A DNA stretch of 47,778 nt from Bacteroidales bacterium (GCA_030654075.1 JAURYB010000075.1:1-47778), one strand, 5' to 3'; counted from the first letter of the stretch, positions 8,838 through 18,396 are shown. The notes: generated by a model from the sequence alone, not told the origin. Translations and numbers: made by a program.

Positions 8838-8945
8838 CCTGCCACAGATTGCGCAGATTTCTCAGATTAAGACTAATTATCGCGGGTTAATTTTTTACAA
8901 GTAAATTGTAGAAAATAACTTGTAATCTGCGGCAATTTGTGAAGG
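8838..8945. repeat. Imperfect inverted repeat, TGCCACAGATT family
   Basis: The left arm starts CTGCCACAGATTGCGCAGAT (8839-8858) and the right arm near 8926-8945 is its imperfect reverse complement. Inside, TTACAAGT (8895-8902) pairs with ACTTGTAA (8918-8925). It resembles the better-preserved element at 25178-25289. It occupies the spacer of about 320 bases between psd and the Cys-rich gene, which holds no other feature besides the promoter. Confidence 0.6.
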
Positions 8946-9014
8946 GATTCCGCATGCTCCGCACTACTCTGTGGCTATGACAGATAATCAGGGTCTGAAA
9001 AATAGTTTGAAAAT

Positions 9015-9686
9015 CTAATGCTTCCCTTTGCCAAGTATGGCAATCGGTGTTATTCCACCCTTAACTTTTTGATCAAGCGAAACTTCTACTTTGGCATCTA
9101 CGGGCAGGTAAAGATCAACCCTGCTGCCAAACTTAATAAATCCCAATTCCTTGCCTTGCACTATTCGCTCGTTGGTTTTTGAATAACAAACAATCCTGCG
9201 GGCAAGAGCACCGGCGATCTGCCGTATCATTATCGGCCCGTATTTCTGATGTTCAACCACCACTGTATTTCGTTCGTTCTCGGTCGAGGATTTTGGATGC
9301 CAGGCTACCAGGAATGAGCCCGGCCAGTAATTAGTATATACAATTTTACCGGAAACCGGATACCGGTTAACATGCACATTATTGGGCGACATGAATACGG
9401 AAATTTGTAATCGTTTGTCATTAAAAAACTCATCAACAAACACTTCCTCAATAGCTACAACTGTACCATCGGCAGGACAGAGAGCTATATCACTATCCTC
9501 GACCAGTTCGCGGAAAGGCATTCGGAAAAACCTGACGACAATTATCCAGCAAACCAGTAAAGCAAGGTATCCGATGTAATGGAAAACAGTTTGTATGGGA
9601 AAAAAATAATGTATTGCAATCAACAGTGCAACAGTAACTATCGTTGCTGCGGCAATGCTGTTATATCCTTCTTTATGTATTTTCAT
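9015..9686 (-). CDS. psd: Phosphatidylserine decarboxylase proenzyme
   Basis: 223 residues from the ATG at 9686 (MKIHKEGYNS). A longer frame from 9788 would overlap cdsA by 80 bases, so the shorter start is preferred. One or two hydrophobic helices span residues 11-53. The PSD domain follows: PADGTVVAIEEV (71-82), FMSPNNVHVNRYPVSG (98-113) and WHPKSSTENERN (129-140). The self-cleavage site is FGSR with Ser188, which becomes the pyruvoyl group. It is of the short type common in Bacteroidota. It converts phosphatidylserine to phosphatidylethanolamine at the membrane. It is last in the ftsH-LUD-DUF2007-cdsA-psd run. No pssA is visible in the window. Confidence 0.92.
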   Translation of the reverse strand: MKIHKEGYNSIAAATIVTVALLIAIHYFFPIQTVFHYIGYLALLVCWIIVVRFFRMPFRELVEDSDIALCPADGTVVAIEEVFVDEFFNDKRLQISVFMSPNNVHVNRYPVSGKIVYTNYWPGSFLVAWHPKSSTENERNTVVVEHQKYGPIMIRQIAGALARRIVCYSKTNERIVQGKELGFIKFGSRVDLYLPVDAKVEVSLDQKVKGGITPIAILGKGKH

Positions 9687-9705
9687 TAAAAACCAGCGTA
9701 TTAGA

Positions 9706-10527
9706 TTAACGGCAAAAGAGTGCCAAATATACGAATACAAATGGAACAGAGAGTAAAACAGCATCAAAACGATCAAGAATTCCGCCATGGCCGGGAAAAA
9801 TGTTACCGGAATCTTTTATTGCTAAACTGCGTTTCAACATAGATTCAACCAGGTCGCCGAGTGAACCTGATATTACAATTATTACTGACAGTATCATCCA
9901 TTGCGAGCTACCAAGTTGTTTGAAGATAAACGAAAGCCCCCATGCTAAAAGTAAAGCAAAAACAGCGCCGCCTATACTTCCTTCCCATGTTTTACCTGGG
10001 GATATGCGTTCAAAAAGTTTATGTTTTCCGATCACAGATCCAACCAGATATGCCCCGGTGTCATTTGCCCACAAAATAAAAAGAAATCCCAACACAATCC
10101 CGTAATGATAAGGACCGGAAAGGACAACTGAATCAAAGAAATACATCATCAGGCCTAATGGTATAGCAATGTAAATAACCGCAGTCACACTAAGCGCAAT
10201 GTTAATAAATGGATGTGCCTTATTCCGCCAGAGTTCAAGAATGAAAAGCAGAAATACAGTTGGGAAAACAACAAGCAAACCGGTTACTGCAATCAGACCC
10301 ATTGCGTGTGCCGCGAAAGTGCTGTAGACTATAACTCCGGCAATCAATGTCGGCCATTTGGCAGGCTGAATATTTTCGTTCGAAACCAATGCGATAAACT
10401 CCTGCATACCTAGAATTGCAATAATTAACAGCAGGCACGCAAACACTGTTTGCCCCAGCACAGCTGAACCAACCATTGCTATTACAAAAAAGAGTGCGGT
10501 AAATGTACGGGTAGAAAAGTTATTCAC
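9706..10527 (-). CDS. cdsA: Phosphatidate cytidylyltransferase (CDP-diglyceride synthase)
   Basis: 273 residues from a GTG at 10527 (VNNFSTRTFTALFF); a TTG at 10539 is the alternative, and there is no ATG. About eight hydrophobic helices fill the protein. The CDP-alcohol signature lies near the C-terminus: SMLKRSLAIKDSGNIFPGHG followed by GILDRFDAVL, with the conserved Lys-Arg, Asp and DRFD residues. It makes CDP-diacylglycerol from phosphatidate and CTP for phospholipid synthesis. The start overlaps the end of DUF2007, indicating coupling, and psd follows 19 bases later, placing two phospholipid steps together. Confidence 0.92.
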   Translation of the reverse strand: MNNFSTRTFTALFFVIAMVGSAVLGQTVFACLLLIIAILGMQEFIALVSNENIQPAKWPTLIAGVIVYSTFAAHAMGLIAVTGLLVVFPTVFLLFILELWRNKAHPFINIALSVTAVIYIAIPLGLMMYFFDSVVLSGPYHYGIVLGFLFILWANDTGAYLVGSVIGKHKLFERISPGKTWEGSIGGAVFALLLAWGLSFIFKQLGSSQWMILSVIIVISGSLGDLVESMLKRSLAIKDSGNIFPGHGGILDRFDAVLLSVPFVFVYLALFCR

Positions 10528-10726
10528 CTTTAAATTCAATTATTAATTGCTTTGCTTTAAATACTTCTTCAGTTGGAACACAGACTTCAATTTCACCAAA
10601 ACGATATGTTGAATCCTGCTTATTCATAATAACACATTCAATATCATTTTCAGCCATCATATCCTTTACCATTTCAGCTTCATAAAGCTGATCAGTACTG
10701 TAAATTGCTTCCCAGTTTTCGGACAT
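10520..10726 (-). CDS. DUF2007 small protein
   Basis: 68 residues, starting MSENWEAIYSTDQLYEAEMV. The sequence shows the ferredoxin-like alpha-beta fold of DUF2007 ("putative signal transducing protein"): NWEAIYSTDQLYEAEMVKDM, ECVIMNKQDS, then EIEVCVPTEEVFKAKQLIIE. No cofactor or catalytic residue is evident and its role is unknown. It lies 5 bases after the LUD gene and overlaps the cdsA start, so it is clearly part of the operon. Confidence 0.85.
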   Translation of the reverse strand: MSENWEAIYSTDQLYEAEMVKDMMAENDIECVIMNKQDSTYRFGEIEVCVPTEEVFKAKQLIIEFKGE

Positions 10727-10731
10727 AACGT

Positions 10732-11385
10732 TTAAATCAGATCGTCGGCAGGCGGAGTTTCAACCAAAATCAGAAATAATTCACGTGGGCCATGAGCACC
10801 CATTACCAGTGTTTTCTCTATATCGGCTGTACGACTCGGACCTGTTATAACCGAAAGCATAGAGGGAAGTTTGCCTGAATACTTATTCTGAACAGCCACA
10901 AATGCATCCTTCAGGTCGTCGACCAGTTGATTCGCATATGCAATAACTACATGTATTTCAGGATAAACATTTAACCTTCGGCTGGTTTTTGACGAAACCA
11001 TTATGCTTCCCAGTCGTGCAATTAAAAATTCACACCCGGTAATGCCTACGCTGAGCTGTTGAAGAGTGTCCTCCCCAGAATCAAAGGGAACAGCGGCCGC
11101 TGTGAGCATATATTGAAATTCAGGTTCGGCACAATAAATATTATGCCATTCACATTCAGCATAAAGAGCTGATAATGTTGCTACTACTTCACTTTCATTT
11201 TCACAGTAAATGAAAACGCCTCCCACTTTTGTAAATTCCTGCGCAAAGTTTACATCCGATGTGTCATTCATCGGCTTATAAACCGGTGAATCGAAGTCAA
11301 CTTTTGGAAAAGGATTGTCTGTTTTATAAATTAAGGCATGACGTACTTTTTTCAGCACCTTCTCCCTTGATGTACTTTCTTCCAT
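10732..11385 (-). CDS. LUD (LutC/YkgG) domain protein
   Basis: 217 residues. The LUD domain is recognised from the C-terminal half: GVTGCEFLIA-like GITGCEFLIARLGSIMV, SRRLNVYPEIHVVIA, then SVITGPSRTADIEKTLVMGA and HGPRELFLILVE. The TGPSRTADIE motif is the family hallmark. LutC proteins take part in lactate oxidation with LutA and LutB, which are absent here. This copy sits between ftsH and cdsA, as in many Bacteroidota, so a lactate role is doubtful. It starts 89 bases after ftsH. Confidence 0.88.
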   Translation of the reverse strand: MEESTSREKVLKKVRHALIYKTDNPFPKVDFDSPVYKPMNDTSDVNFAQEFTKVGGVFIYCENESEVVATLSALYAECEWHNIYCAEPEFQYMLTAAAVPFDSGEDTLQQLSVGITGCEFLIARLGSIMVSSKTSRRLNVYPEIHVVIAYANQLVDDLKDAFVAVQNKYSGKLPSMLSVITGPSRTADIEKTLVMGAHGPRELFLILVETPPADDLI

Positions 11386-11474
11386 TTTGAGGCTACGTTA
11401 TTTACCCTGACTGTGTTTTTTCTGACAAGGTAAATTTATACAATTTCCCTTAATCGTATACAAGTGTTTTAAAC

Positions 11475-13571
11475 TTACGAAAGAATATTTGGGTTAACCT
11501 CGTCCTCAGCTTTATCAGGATTATCACTTACTTCCGGTGAATCATCAACGGCTGGGGTAGTAGCAATTCTTGCAGCAGCTTCAGCATTCCTTTCTTCATT
11601 GGTTTCGCCATTGCTGTTGATCATCACATGATCATGATCAGGGAAAGGGCGTTTGCCGAAGATTTTCTCCAGGTCCTCACGGAAAATAACCTCTTTAAGA
11701 AGAAGGATTTCAGCTAACTGATTGAGTTTATCTCGATTTTCGGTAAGCAAAGCTTTAGCTTTATCGTACGATTCTTCAACCATTTTGTGGATTTCATCAT
11801 CAATTACGCGGGCAGTTTCCTCACTGAAAGGTTTGGAGAATGAATATTCGTTTTGGCCGGAAGAATCGTAATAACTGATATTGCCTATTTTTTTGTTGAG
11901 TCCGTAAAAAGCAACCATGGCATACGCTTGTTTGGTGACTTTTTCCAGGTCATTTAAAGCACCTGTTGAAATTTTGCCGAATACGATCTCTTCGGCAGCA
12001 CGGCCACCAAGGGTTGCAATAAGTTCGTCAATCATTTGCTCATACGTAGTAATCTGCCTTTCGTCAGGCAAATACCAGGCTGCTCCAAGCGCTTTACCAC
12101 GGGGTACAATGGTAACTTTAACAAGCGGATGTGCATATTCCAGAAGCCAGCTTACAGCAGCATGCCCTGATTCGTGGTATGCTATAACTTTCTTTTCGTG
12201 TTGCGAAATGATCTTGTTGCGTTTTTCGAGTCCACCAACAATACGGTCGATGGCATCCAGGAAATCCTGCTTATCAATCATCTTCTTATCGCTACGTGCA
12301 GCAATCAGAGCGGCCTCGTTGCAGGCATTGGCAATATCAGCACCTGAAAAACCAGGAGTTTGCTTTGCCAGGAAATCGACGCTTGTTGATTCGTCCATTT
12401 TCAGGTTACGCATGTGTACTTTGAAAATAGCTCTGCGTTCTTCCAGGTCGGGTAGTTCAATGTATATCTGCCTGTCAAAACGGCCGGCACGCAGAAGTGC
12501 ACGGTCAAGGATATCGGCCCTGTTGGTAGCAGCCAGAATAATAACTCCGGCGTTGGTCTGGAAGCCGTCCATTTCGGTGAGTAACTGGTTGAGCGTATTT
12601 TCACGTTCATCATTACCACCGGTCATAGCGCTACGGCCACGGGCACGGCCAACGGCATCAATTTCATCGATAAAGATAATGCTTGGAGCTTTTTCCTTGG
12701 CTTGTTTAAACAGATCGCGGACACGTGACGCGCCGACCCCAACAAACATTTCGACAAAGTCGGACCCTGAAAGGGAGAAAAAAGGAACTTTCGCTTCACC
12801 AGCCACTGCCTTGGCAAGTAAGGTTTTTCCTGTACCCGGAGGGCCAACAAGTAAAGCGCCTTTAGGTATTTTACCTCCCAGGTCGGTATATTTTTTAGGG
12901 TTTTTAAGAAATTCGACGATTTCCATTACTTCTACTTTTGCTTCCTGAAGACCGGCAACATCATTGAAATTTAATGAAACCATGGTATCTTTATCAAAAA
13001 GCTGAGCTTTGGATTTGCCGATATTAAATATCTGTCCGCCTCCGCCGGCACCGCCTTTGGTCATCATTCGCATGATCAGGAACCAGAGTCCAACCAGAAC
13101 TACTATTGGCAAAATCCATCCCAGGATGTCGCCACCCCAGTTTTTCTGAGTCACATTTTTAATATAAACAGGAGTTGGAAGAGTGGCCTGTACTTCACGT
13201 ATATCTTTTTCGAAAGTTTCGACTGAGCCTATCTGGTAAACATAATTAGCCGCTGCTGTGGCCAATGAATTTACCGGTTTAACATCCTTAAACTTTGGCA
13301 GTGAAAGTTTATCTTTCCGGATATATATTTCTGCGTGATCTTTATTTACCAGAAGTATTTTTTCAACTTCTTGATTTACAAGCATATCTTTTAGTTCACC
13401 CCAGCCAATTTCCTTTGGTGCGGCTCCCATATTATTGAGATACAGGCCAAACAGAATTATTCCAAGAATACCATAAATCCAGTAAAAATTAAATTTTACT
13501 TTTGGCATTTTAGGCATTTTGGGCCCGCCTGAACCTTGTGATTTATCTCCTTTGTTCTCCTCGTTGCTCAT
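11475..13571 (-). CDS. ftsH: ATP-dependent zinc metalloprotease FtsH
   Basis: 698 residues from the ATG at 13571 ([10 protein letters not shown]). A longer frame to 13763 is rejected because it runs into rsfS. TM helix 1 is about 29-46, a periplasmic FtsH-extracellular domain about 50-145, TM helix 2 about 149-168, then a Gly-rich linker. The AAA domain has Walker A GPPGTGKT (243-250), pore FVEMFVGVG, Walker [10 protein letters not shown] and the arginine fingers in RAGRFDR. Zinc site HESGH is at 466-470. The C-terminus is an acidic tail. It degrades unfolded membrane and selected cytosolic proteins. It follows rsfS by 25 bases. Confidence 0.97.
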   Translation of the reverse strand: MSNEENKGDKSQGSGGPKMPKMPKVKFNFYWIYGILGIILFGLYLNNMGAAPKEIGWGELKDMLVNQEVEKILLVNKDHAEIYIRKDKLSLPKFKDVKPVNSLATAAANYVYQIGSVETFEKDIREVQATLPTPVYIKNVTQKNWGGDILGWILPIVVLVGLWFLIMRMMTKGGAGGGGQIFNIGKSKAQLFDKDTMVSLNFNDVAGLQEAKVEVMEIVEFLKNPKKYTDLGGKIPKGALLVGPPGTGKTLLAKAVAGEAKVPFFSLSGSDFVEMFVGVGASRVRDLFKQAKEKAPSIIFIDEIDAVGRARGRSAMTGGNDERENTLNQLLTEMDGFQTNAGVIILAATNRADILDRALLRAGRFDRQIYIELPDLEERRAIFKVHMRNLKMDESTSVDFLAKQTPGFSGADIANACNEAALIAARSDKKMIDKQDFLDAIDRIVGGLEKRNKIISQHEKKVIAYHESGHAAVSWLLEYAHPLVKVTIVPRGKALGAAWYLPDERQITTYEQMIDELIATLGGRAAEEIVFGKISTGALNDLEKVTKQAYAMVAFYGLNKKIGNISYYDSSGQNEYSFSKPFSEETARVIDDEIHKMVEESYDKAKALLTENRDKLNQLAEILLLKEVIFREDLEKIFGKRPFPDHDHVMINSNGETNEERNAEAAARIATTPAVDDSPEVSDNPDKAEDEVNPNILS

Positions 13572-13596
13572 TAGTATAAATTCTAAAATTAAATTC

Positions 13597-13974
13597 TTAG
13601 TTAATAACCTTAACTTCTTCGCGTGGTGCGTCGGCCCACAATTTTTCCAGCTGATAAAAACCACGTGTCTCGGTTTGAAAAATATGCACAACCACGTCGA
13701 AATAATCAAGCAGTATCCATTCACAGTTTTCGAAACCTTCCTTGTGTGATGGCAAGCCACCAACAGCTTTTTTTACTTCAGCCTGCACTGAATCGGCAAT
13801 TGCGTCAACCTGCGAACGGGATGCCCCATGGCATATGACAAAATAATCAGTGATTGAATTCGGGATTCCTGATAGGTTAAGCTTTACTATATCCAACCCG
13901 AGTTTTTCCTGCATTCCTTTAACAATAATGTCTGCAAGCATTCCCGAAGTTTCACTCTTTTTACGTTTCGCCAT
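13597..13974 (-). CDS. rsfS: Ribosomal silencing factor RsfS
   Basis: 125 residues, the usual length. The nucleotidyltransferase-like fold is recognised from GLDIVKLNLSGIPNSITDYF, then VICHGASRSQVDAIADSVQ, and the C-terminal WILLDYFDVVVHIFQTETRG with YQLEKLWADA. RsfS binds ribosomal protein uL14 and blocks subunit joining when nutrients are scarce. It is first in the minus-strand run with ftsH, and divergent from birA. Two promoter candidates precede it. Confidence 0.95.
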   Translation of the reverse strand: MAKRKKSETSGMLADIIVKGMQEKLGLDIVKLNLSGIPNSITDYFVICHGASRSQVDAIADSVQAEVKKAVGGLPSHKEGFENCEWILLDYFDVVVHIFQTETRGFYQLEKLWADAPREEVKVIN

Positions 13975-14063
13975 TTATGTTGAATTAAATTTCTTTTAGT
14001 ATCTGTAATTCCTGCCATTAAGAAATATTTCATTCAATGCTGTCAGTGCTTCTCGCTTTTATG

Positions 14064-14071
14064 CAAAGCTA
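14064..14071 (-). promoter_or_regulatory. Proximal -7 candidate for rsfS-ftsH
   Basis: TAGCTTTG on the minus strand matches TAnnTTTG exactly and would give a leader of about 80 bases before rsfS. No clear -33 element is visible. Confidence 0.4.
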
Positions 14072-14120
14072 ATCACTACATTCATTTTAATCATCTTTCA
14101 CCTTAATTGATAACAGCTTG

Positions 14121-14128
14121 CAAAGATA
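14121..14128 (-). promoter_or_regulatory. Distal -7 candidate for rsfS-ftsH
   Basis: TATCTTTG on the minus strand, followed by GCA, matches TAnnTTTG exactly. The leader to rsfS would be about 140 bases. With the proximal site it suggests two start points for this operon. Confidence 0.45.
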
Positions 14129-14230
14129 CGGATTTAAAGTAAATGTTTCTTTGCATTTAGAGCTGTAGCTAATCAAACTTCAGTCCTTTTTAAAAAACAC
14201 GACAATTTGTCACAAAACGATTCACAGCTC

Positions 14231-14265
14231 TTTGAACGCTTTTGTGTGCTATTTGTTTAACTTTG
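14231..14265 (+). promoter_or_regulatory. Promoter of birA
   Basis: TAACTTTG (14258-14265) is an exact -7 match. TTTG motifs lie at 14231, 14241 and 14252; the one at 14231, 23 bases upstream, is the most plausible -33 element. The leader would be about 35 bases. Confidence 0.5.
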
Positions 14266-14306
14266 CTTCTTAAAAGAAGTTAATATCTTAAAATCGGAAT
14301 CTTGTG

Positions 14307-15041
14307 ATGCCTGCAATACTGCGCCTTCCTGAAACTAAATCAACAAACAGCTTTGCGATTGAGCTTCTTATAAAAGATCATCCGGAAGAAGGTACTGTAA
14401 TTATTGCCGATTACCAGACACAAGGTAAAGGCACAGACACAAATACCTGGGAAAGCGAGAAAGGAAAAAACCTCACTTTCAGCCTGATTTTATACCCTAA
14501 GCTGGCTGCAGATCAGCAGTTTTTACTGAACAAAGCTATTTCGCTTGGAATCTATGATTTCCTGGTGACAGAAATCCCCGGCCATAAAATCTCCATCAAA
14601 TGGCCAAATGACCTTTATGTTGAAGACAAGAAAATATGCGGTATCCTGATACAAAACGCTGTGATGGGCAACAAGCTGCAGTATATGGTTGCAGGAATCG
14701 GCCTTAATGTGAACCAAACACTTTTTATAAGCGATGCGCCAAACCCGGTATCGTTGAAAATGATAACCAGCCTGGAATATAATCTTGACGAAATCCTTCA
14801 GAAACTATTATATTCCATTTTGGAACGCTATACTCATATTAGTCCGGAAACAGCCGGAAAAATTGAAAGTGATTATCAAACAGTGCTTTATCGACAGGGA
14901 GAATGGCATGATTATATCGTGAAAGGAGTCAAGGTCTGTTCAAAGATTACAGGCACTAATGCCTACGGCCAATTGCTGTTGAAAAATCAAACCGGCAAAA
15001 CTATAGTTTGTGATTTAAAAGAAGTGAAGTTTATTATCTGA
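14307..15041 (+). CDS. birA: Biotin--protein ligase (catalytic domain only)
   Basis: 244 residues from the ATG at 14307; the GTG directly before it is less likely. The BPL/LplA/LipB catalytic domain is clear: ETKSTN at the N-terminus, ADYQTQGKGTDTNTWESE, KWPNDLYVEDKKICGIL (98-114) and VAGIGLNVNQ. No N-terminal helix-turn-helix is present, so this is a ligase and not a repressor. The biotinyl-AMP loop, usually GRGxxGR-like, reads GKGTDTNTW here, lacking the second basic residue. It attaches biotin to carboxylase carrier proteins. It is divergent from rsfS. Confidence 0.92.
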   Translation: MPAILRLPETKSTNSFAIELLIKDHPEEGTVIIADYQTQGKGTDTNTWESEKGKNLTFSLILYPKLAADQQFLLNKAISLGIYDFLVTEIPGHKISIKWPNDLYVEDKKICGILIQNAVMGNKLQYMVAGIGLNVNQTLFISDAPNPVSLKMITSLEYNLDEILQKLLYSILERYTHISPETAGKIESDYQTVLYRQGEWHDYIVKGVKVCSKITGTNAYGQLLLKNQTGKTIVCDLKEVKFII

Positions 15042-15107
15042 TTGTAAATAGGGACCAATTCGGGTTTTAGTAATACGTAGTATAAATTTTACTAAACGTA
15101 AGCTTTG

Positions 15108-15153
15108 CTTAAAAACAGAGATCCAAATTCCATTATTGAAAATTGGATCTCTG
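15108..15153 (-). terminator. Intrinsic terminator behind the sugar-binding lipoprotein gene
   Basis: CAGAGATCCAA (15116-15126) pairs perfectly with TTGGATCTCTG (15143-15153) around a 16-base loop. On the minus strand TTTTT follows the stem, about 40 bases behind the stop codon. Confidence 0.7.
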
Positions 15154-15194
15154 GATATTAAAACAGGCTAAGCTCACTTTTCATGAGAATCAGC

Positions 15195-16181
15195 TCATTT
15201 TGCTTTTTTGCTGGTATTGATCTCCATGCCAATATTTCCCCTATTTACCGAAATAGGGTCAATCAGAAGTGAAGGAACCAGTTTAGTTCCATTATTAACG
15301 GTAAAAGTAGCATAGAATATTGTATTGCCTTTAGCCAAATCCATAGCCATTCGGGCGGCATTTGAAGCTAAATCCTCAATTGATTTGTAAACAGACATAG
15401 CTTGCAAGCCAAGGACAATATTTTCGCGGGCCTTAGTATCCGCATCCTGCCCCGCTACAAGAACTTTGCCAGCAAGTCCTTTTTCCTGCAAAGCTTTTAT
15501 TGCTCCACTTGCAAGCAGATCATTTCCGCAAATAATAGCATCGACTTTATGCTTATTCAGACATTCCTTTGCCGCCTCATAGCCATCTTCGAAAGTCCAT
15601 GCTTTCACCATTTTATTGTATACCAATTTAATATCACCCCGTTCGATATAGGGCTGAAGAATCCCCATTTGCCCGAATTGCAGCAAAAAGGAATTCTTAT
15701 CAATAGATGCCCCGCCAATAAGCGCTACATTACCTTTCTGCAACCTGTTTTTAATATAATCCGCCTGCAATTGACCAACCTTAACATTATCAAAGGAAAC
15801 ATAATAATTTACATTAGCTTCCTGTATCAGACGGTCGTATGAAATGACATTGATAGAAGCCTGATTTGCCAGTTTCACGATCTCTGCCGCTTTTTTCAGA
15901 TCAACCGGTAAAATCACCAGGACATCAACTTTTTGATCGATCAGTTGTTTGGCCTGTTCAAGCTGTTTATCCGGGTCGCCGTTCGCTGAAAGGCATATCA
16001 CCTTACCGCCCAATTTATCAACATTTTGTATAAAATAGGTAGTATCCTGGGCCCATCGTTCAACATTATATTGATCCATCAATAAACCAATAACGGGTAC
16101 TTTTTGCCGAGGTTTGCAGGATTGAATGAAGATTGACCCTGCCATGAGCAAAATCACAGAAAAGAATAAACGGGTTTTCAT
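15195..16181 (-). CDS. Periplasmic sugar-binding lipoprotein (XylF/RbsB type)
   Basis: 328 residues. The N-terminus is a lipoprotein signal peptide with Cys22 in SIFIQSCK as the lipid attachment site. The rest is a type I periplasmic-binding fold (PF13407-like): VIGLLMDQYNVERWAQD, DPDKQLEQAKQLIDQKVDVL, INVISYDRLI, YYVSFDNVKVGQLQADY, then CNKHKVDAIICGNDLLASGAI and AGQDADTKARENI. It resembles D-xylose/ribose-binding proteins. No permease or ATPase gene is nearby, so it may deliver sugar to a transporter elsewhere or feed a sensor kinase. The spacer of about 290 bases upstream holds nothing recognisable. Confidence 0.88.
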   Translation of the reverse strand: MKTRLFFSVILLMAGSIFIQSCKPRQKVPVIGLLMDQYNVERWAQDTTYFIQNVDKLGGKVICLSANGDPDKQLEQAKQLIDQKVDVLVILPVDLKKAAEIVKLANQASINVISYDRLIQEANVNYYVSFDNVKVGQLQADYIKNRLQKGNVALIGGASIDKNSFLLQFGQMGILQPYIERGDIKLVYNKMVKAWTFEDGYEAAKECLNKHKVDAIICGNDLLASGAIKALQEKGLAGKVLVAGQDADTKARENIVLGLQAMSVYKSIEDLASNAARMAMDLAKGNTIFYATFTVNNGTKLVPSLLIDPISVNRGNIGMEINTSKKAK

Positions 16182-16471
16182 AACGTGTATGTATTTGGGG
16201 TTATAATTTAGTTACTTACACTAATCCGGAAGTTGTCAATTCTAATCTAATAAATAATGATCTAAAGATAAGGCGAAAAATAGAAAAATCAAAGTATTGT
16301 TGAAATTATTGTCTTTGAGTGCCAATTCATATATCTGATTATACGCCACTTATAGTTTTATTTAAACTGCAATATGTGCTCTTTTTGCAACACGCAAAAA
16401 TCAGGCGGCTCTGAAATAAGAGTACCCGTGCTTATTCGAAACAGTAAAAAATAAATAGAAAATACATTTAT

Positions 16472-18316
16472 TTAAGAGATAACGCACTGCTGATCAATCA
16501 GCTCCGCAGCATGCAGTTGAAGCTTGTTTGGTTCCATATTATCAGCAACCAACTCAGCTATATCTTTCACAACTATAGTGTTGCCTGAATCAAACGTCTT
16601 TTTACAGAGCGGGCAGGCTGTAACAAGTACATCAGGCCGTGATTGGCAAAGAATATTGAGCGCGTTATCGCGAATCACGTTTCGCTGAATTGCATTCATG
16701 GCTAAGTCACCAATGCTGCCTCCGCAACACAATGAGTTTGCCCGTTCTTCAGCCACATCTGAAACTTCGGCAATCTGTTTCAAAACATTGCGCGGCTGTT
16801 CGTAAATACCTGATCCTCTGCCTAATTCGCAGGGGTCGTGGTAAACGGCTTTAAGTGCAGAAGGTCGTAAAATAAGTTTGCCCTCCTTAACTAAATTATC
16901 AATAAAAACAGAATGATGCATCACCGTTATTCCTTCAAGTTTATAGTCATTGTTAAAGACTTTATAACAGATAGGGCAGGAGGTAACCAAAATTTTAGCG
17001 CCGGTATTTTTAATTTTCACAGTATTTTCTGAAACAAGTTTTAACGCAGCTTCCTGCATTCCGGCTAGTTTCAAAGGGCGGCCACAACAAATTGATCCAT
17101 CTTCATCGAGAAAGGTGTAGCCAATCCCAGCTTTTTCGAAAATCTGTAACATAGCTCGTTTAACTCCGGGTGTAAGATGGCCCATACAACCCGCGAAATA
17201 TACTACTTCAGTCTTTTTCTTAATAAGCGGTTGCTTCATCAGATAACTAAAATCTGAAATAATTCCTTTATTGTCAACACGTCTTGCCCCAACCCGCAAT
17301 CCCAGCGTGTCAATACCAACCGGGCACGCTTCGAGGCAACGGCCGCACATCATACAGTTGGAATTAAGCTGAACATCAGTTTGCTGGTCGCGCAAAGAGC
17401 GGATAAAATATACAGCTGTTGAACCAGTGAGACCGGCCTGGTTCATCTGGCAAACGTCGATGCATACACCGCAACGGGGACAGGAATTGATTTCTATTTC
17501 ACTGAAACTTCCGGGATATTTCCCTTGTTCGATCCCTGCATTACGTAAAAAGATCAGGATTACTTCCGTAGGAATATGCATAAACCTGCTCCATGGAAGT
17601 GTTACAAAGAAAATACCCAGCATAAATGAATAAGCCCACCAGGCTGGATAAGCCAGGTATTCCAAAGGAAATATCAGATTAAAAAAACTACCCAAAGTAT
17701 TGGTAAGGAAACCTCCGCCCTTGTAAATACCGGCAGTAAAACTTTCGGCCAGCAAACGCATAGGAAAAATAAGCCAAAGTGAAGTGATTGCCCATTTATC
17801 AAAACTATTATGGACAGTGGTTCTTTTCAATCCGAACCATTTTGATCTTGTCCGTTTGAATAAAGCCAGAACCAACCCTGACAGAACAAAGAGCAGGATC
17901 AAATCCATTATAAACCTGAAGAAGCCTGGTAATGTGAATATCTCGAAAGGCAATACTCTTTTGTCGTGAATAAAGAATTTGAGAAATATCGGGTAATAGG
18001 GTGGGTTGATATGCCCGCCGCTATAAACCCGTGATTCGAGGTTACCCATCACTATCAGCAATAACCACCCAAGCGCAAAACTCATATGCATGAATCCCAG
18101 CAAAGGATTGCGTTTAAACATCCGGCGATGCAAAAGGCTTTCCATGAAGATTTCTTTAATCGTTTTCAGCAGACTGAATGAAAAAAGTGCCATTCCAGCC
18201 TTCACCCGATCGGATGCATCCATCATGGCGATCCAGCGGCTGTATTTAACCACCAAAACACCCAGAAGGAATAATAGCCCGATAAAAAAAGGAAGGACAA
18301 AAAGGTCAAAGGTCAT
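16472..18316 (-). CDS. Membrane-bound HdrD/E-like iron-sulfur oxidoreductase
   Basis: 614 residues in three parts. Residues 1-255 hold about five to six hydrophobic helices of the NarI/HdrE-like cytochrome type. Residues 275-335 carry two [4Fe-4S] motifs: Cys279/282/285/289 and Cys321/324/327/331 (last in CPVG). Residues 370-575 hold two CCG domains: Cys377, CC410-411, Cys447/450; and Cys496, CC530-531, Cys568/571. CCG domains bind the noncubane clusters that cleave disulfides in HdrB/HdrD. The fusion fits a quinone-linked heterodisulfide-reductase-like or DsrMK-like protein. It ends the Hdr-like cluster, separated from the upstream gene by a 250-base repeat-filled spacer. The real substrate is unknown. 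Confidence 0.87.
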   Translation of the reverse strand: MTFDLFVLPFFIGLLFLLGVLVVKYSRWIAMMDASDRVKAGMALFSFSLLKTIKEIFMESLLHRRMFKRNPLLGFMHMSFALGWLLLIVMGNLESRVYSGGHINPPYYPIFLKFFIHDKRVLPFEIFTLPGFFRFIMDLILLFVLSGLVLALFKRTRSKWFGLKRTTVHNSFDKWAITSLWLIFPMRLLAESFTAGIYKGGGFLTNTLGSFFNLIFPLEYLAYPAWWAYSFMLGIFFVTLPWSRFMHIPTEVILIFLRNAGIEQGKYPGSFSEIEINSCPRCGVCIDVCQMNQAGLTGSTAVYFIRSLRDQQTDVQLNSNCMMCGRCLEACPVGIDTLGLRVGARRVDNKGIISDFSYLMKQPLIKKKTEVVYFAGCMGHLTPGVKRAMLQIFEKAGIGYTFLDEDGSICCGRPLKLAGMQEAALKLVSENTVKIKNTGAKILVTSCPICYKVFNNDYKLEGITVMHHSVFIDNLVKEGKLILRPSALKAVYHDPCELGRGSGIYEQPRNVLKQIAEVSDVAEERANSLCCGGSIGDLAMNAIQRNVIRDNALNILCQSRPDVLVTACPLCKKTFDSGNTIVVKDIAELVADNMEPNKLQLHAAELIDQQCVIS

Positions 18317-18325
18317 TGGGGTAGG

Positions 18326-18396
18326 TGAGGGGTTAGGATTAGGGGTTAGGATTTAGGGGTTAGGATTTGGGGATTGGAATTTAGGGATTGGAATTT
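18326..18396. repeat. Telomere-like GGGGTTAGGATT tandem repeats
   Basis: About five degenerate units of 12-16 bases (GGGGTTAGGATT, then GGGGATTGGAATTT variants) lie directly upstream of the membrane HdrD/E-like start codon. The strand is strikingly G-rich. Confidence 0.7.

Noticed and set aside
9687..9788. Longer start for psd
   Set aside because: It overlaps the conserved end of cdsA by about 80 bases, and the family normally starts near the Met at 9686.
11917..12948. Long plus-strand frame of 343 codons
   Set aside because: It is antisense to the conserved ftsH AAA domain and has a Ser/Arg-rich composition typical of shadow frames.
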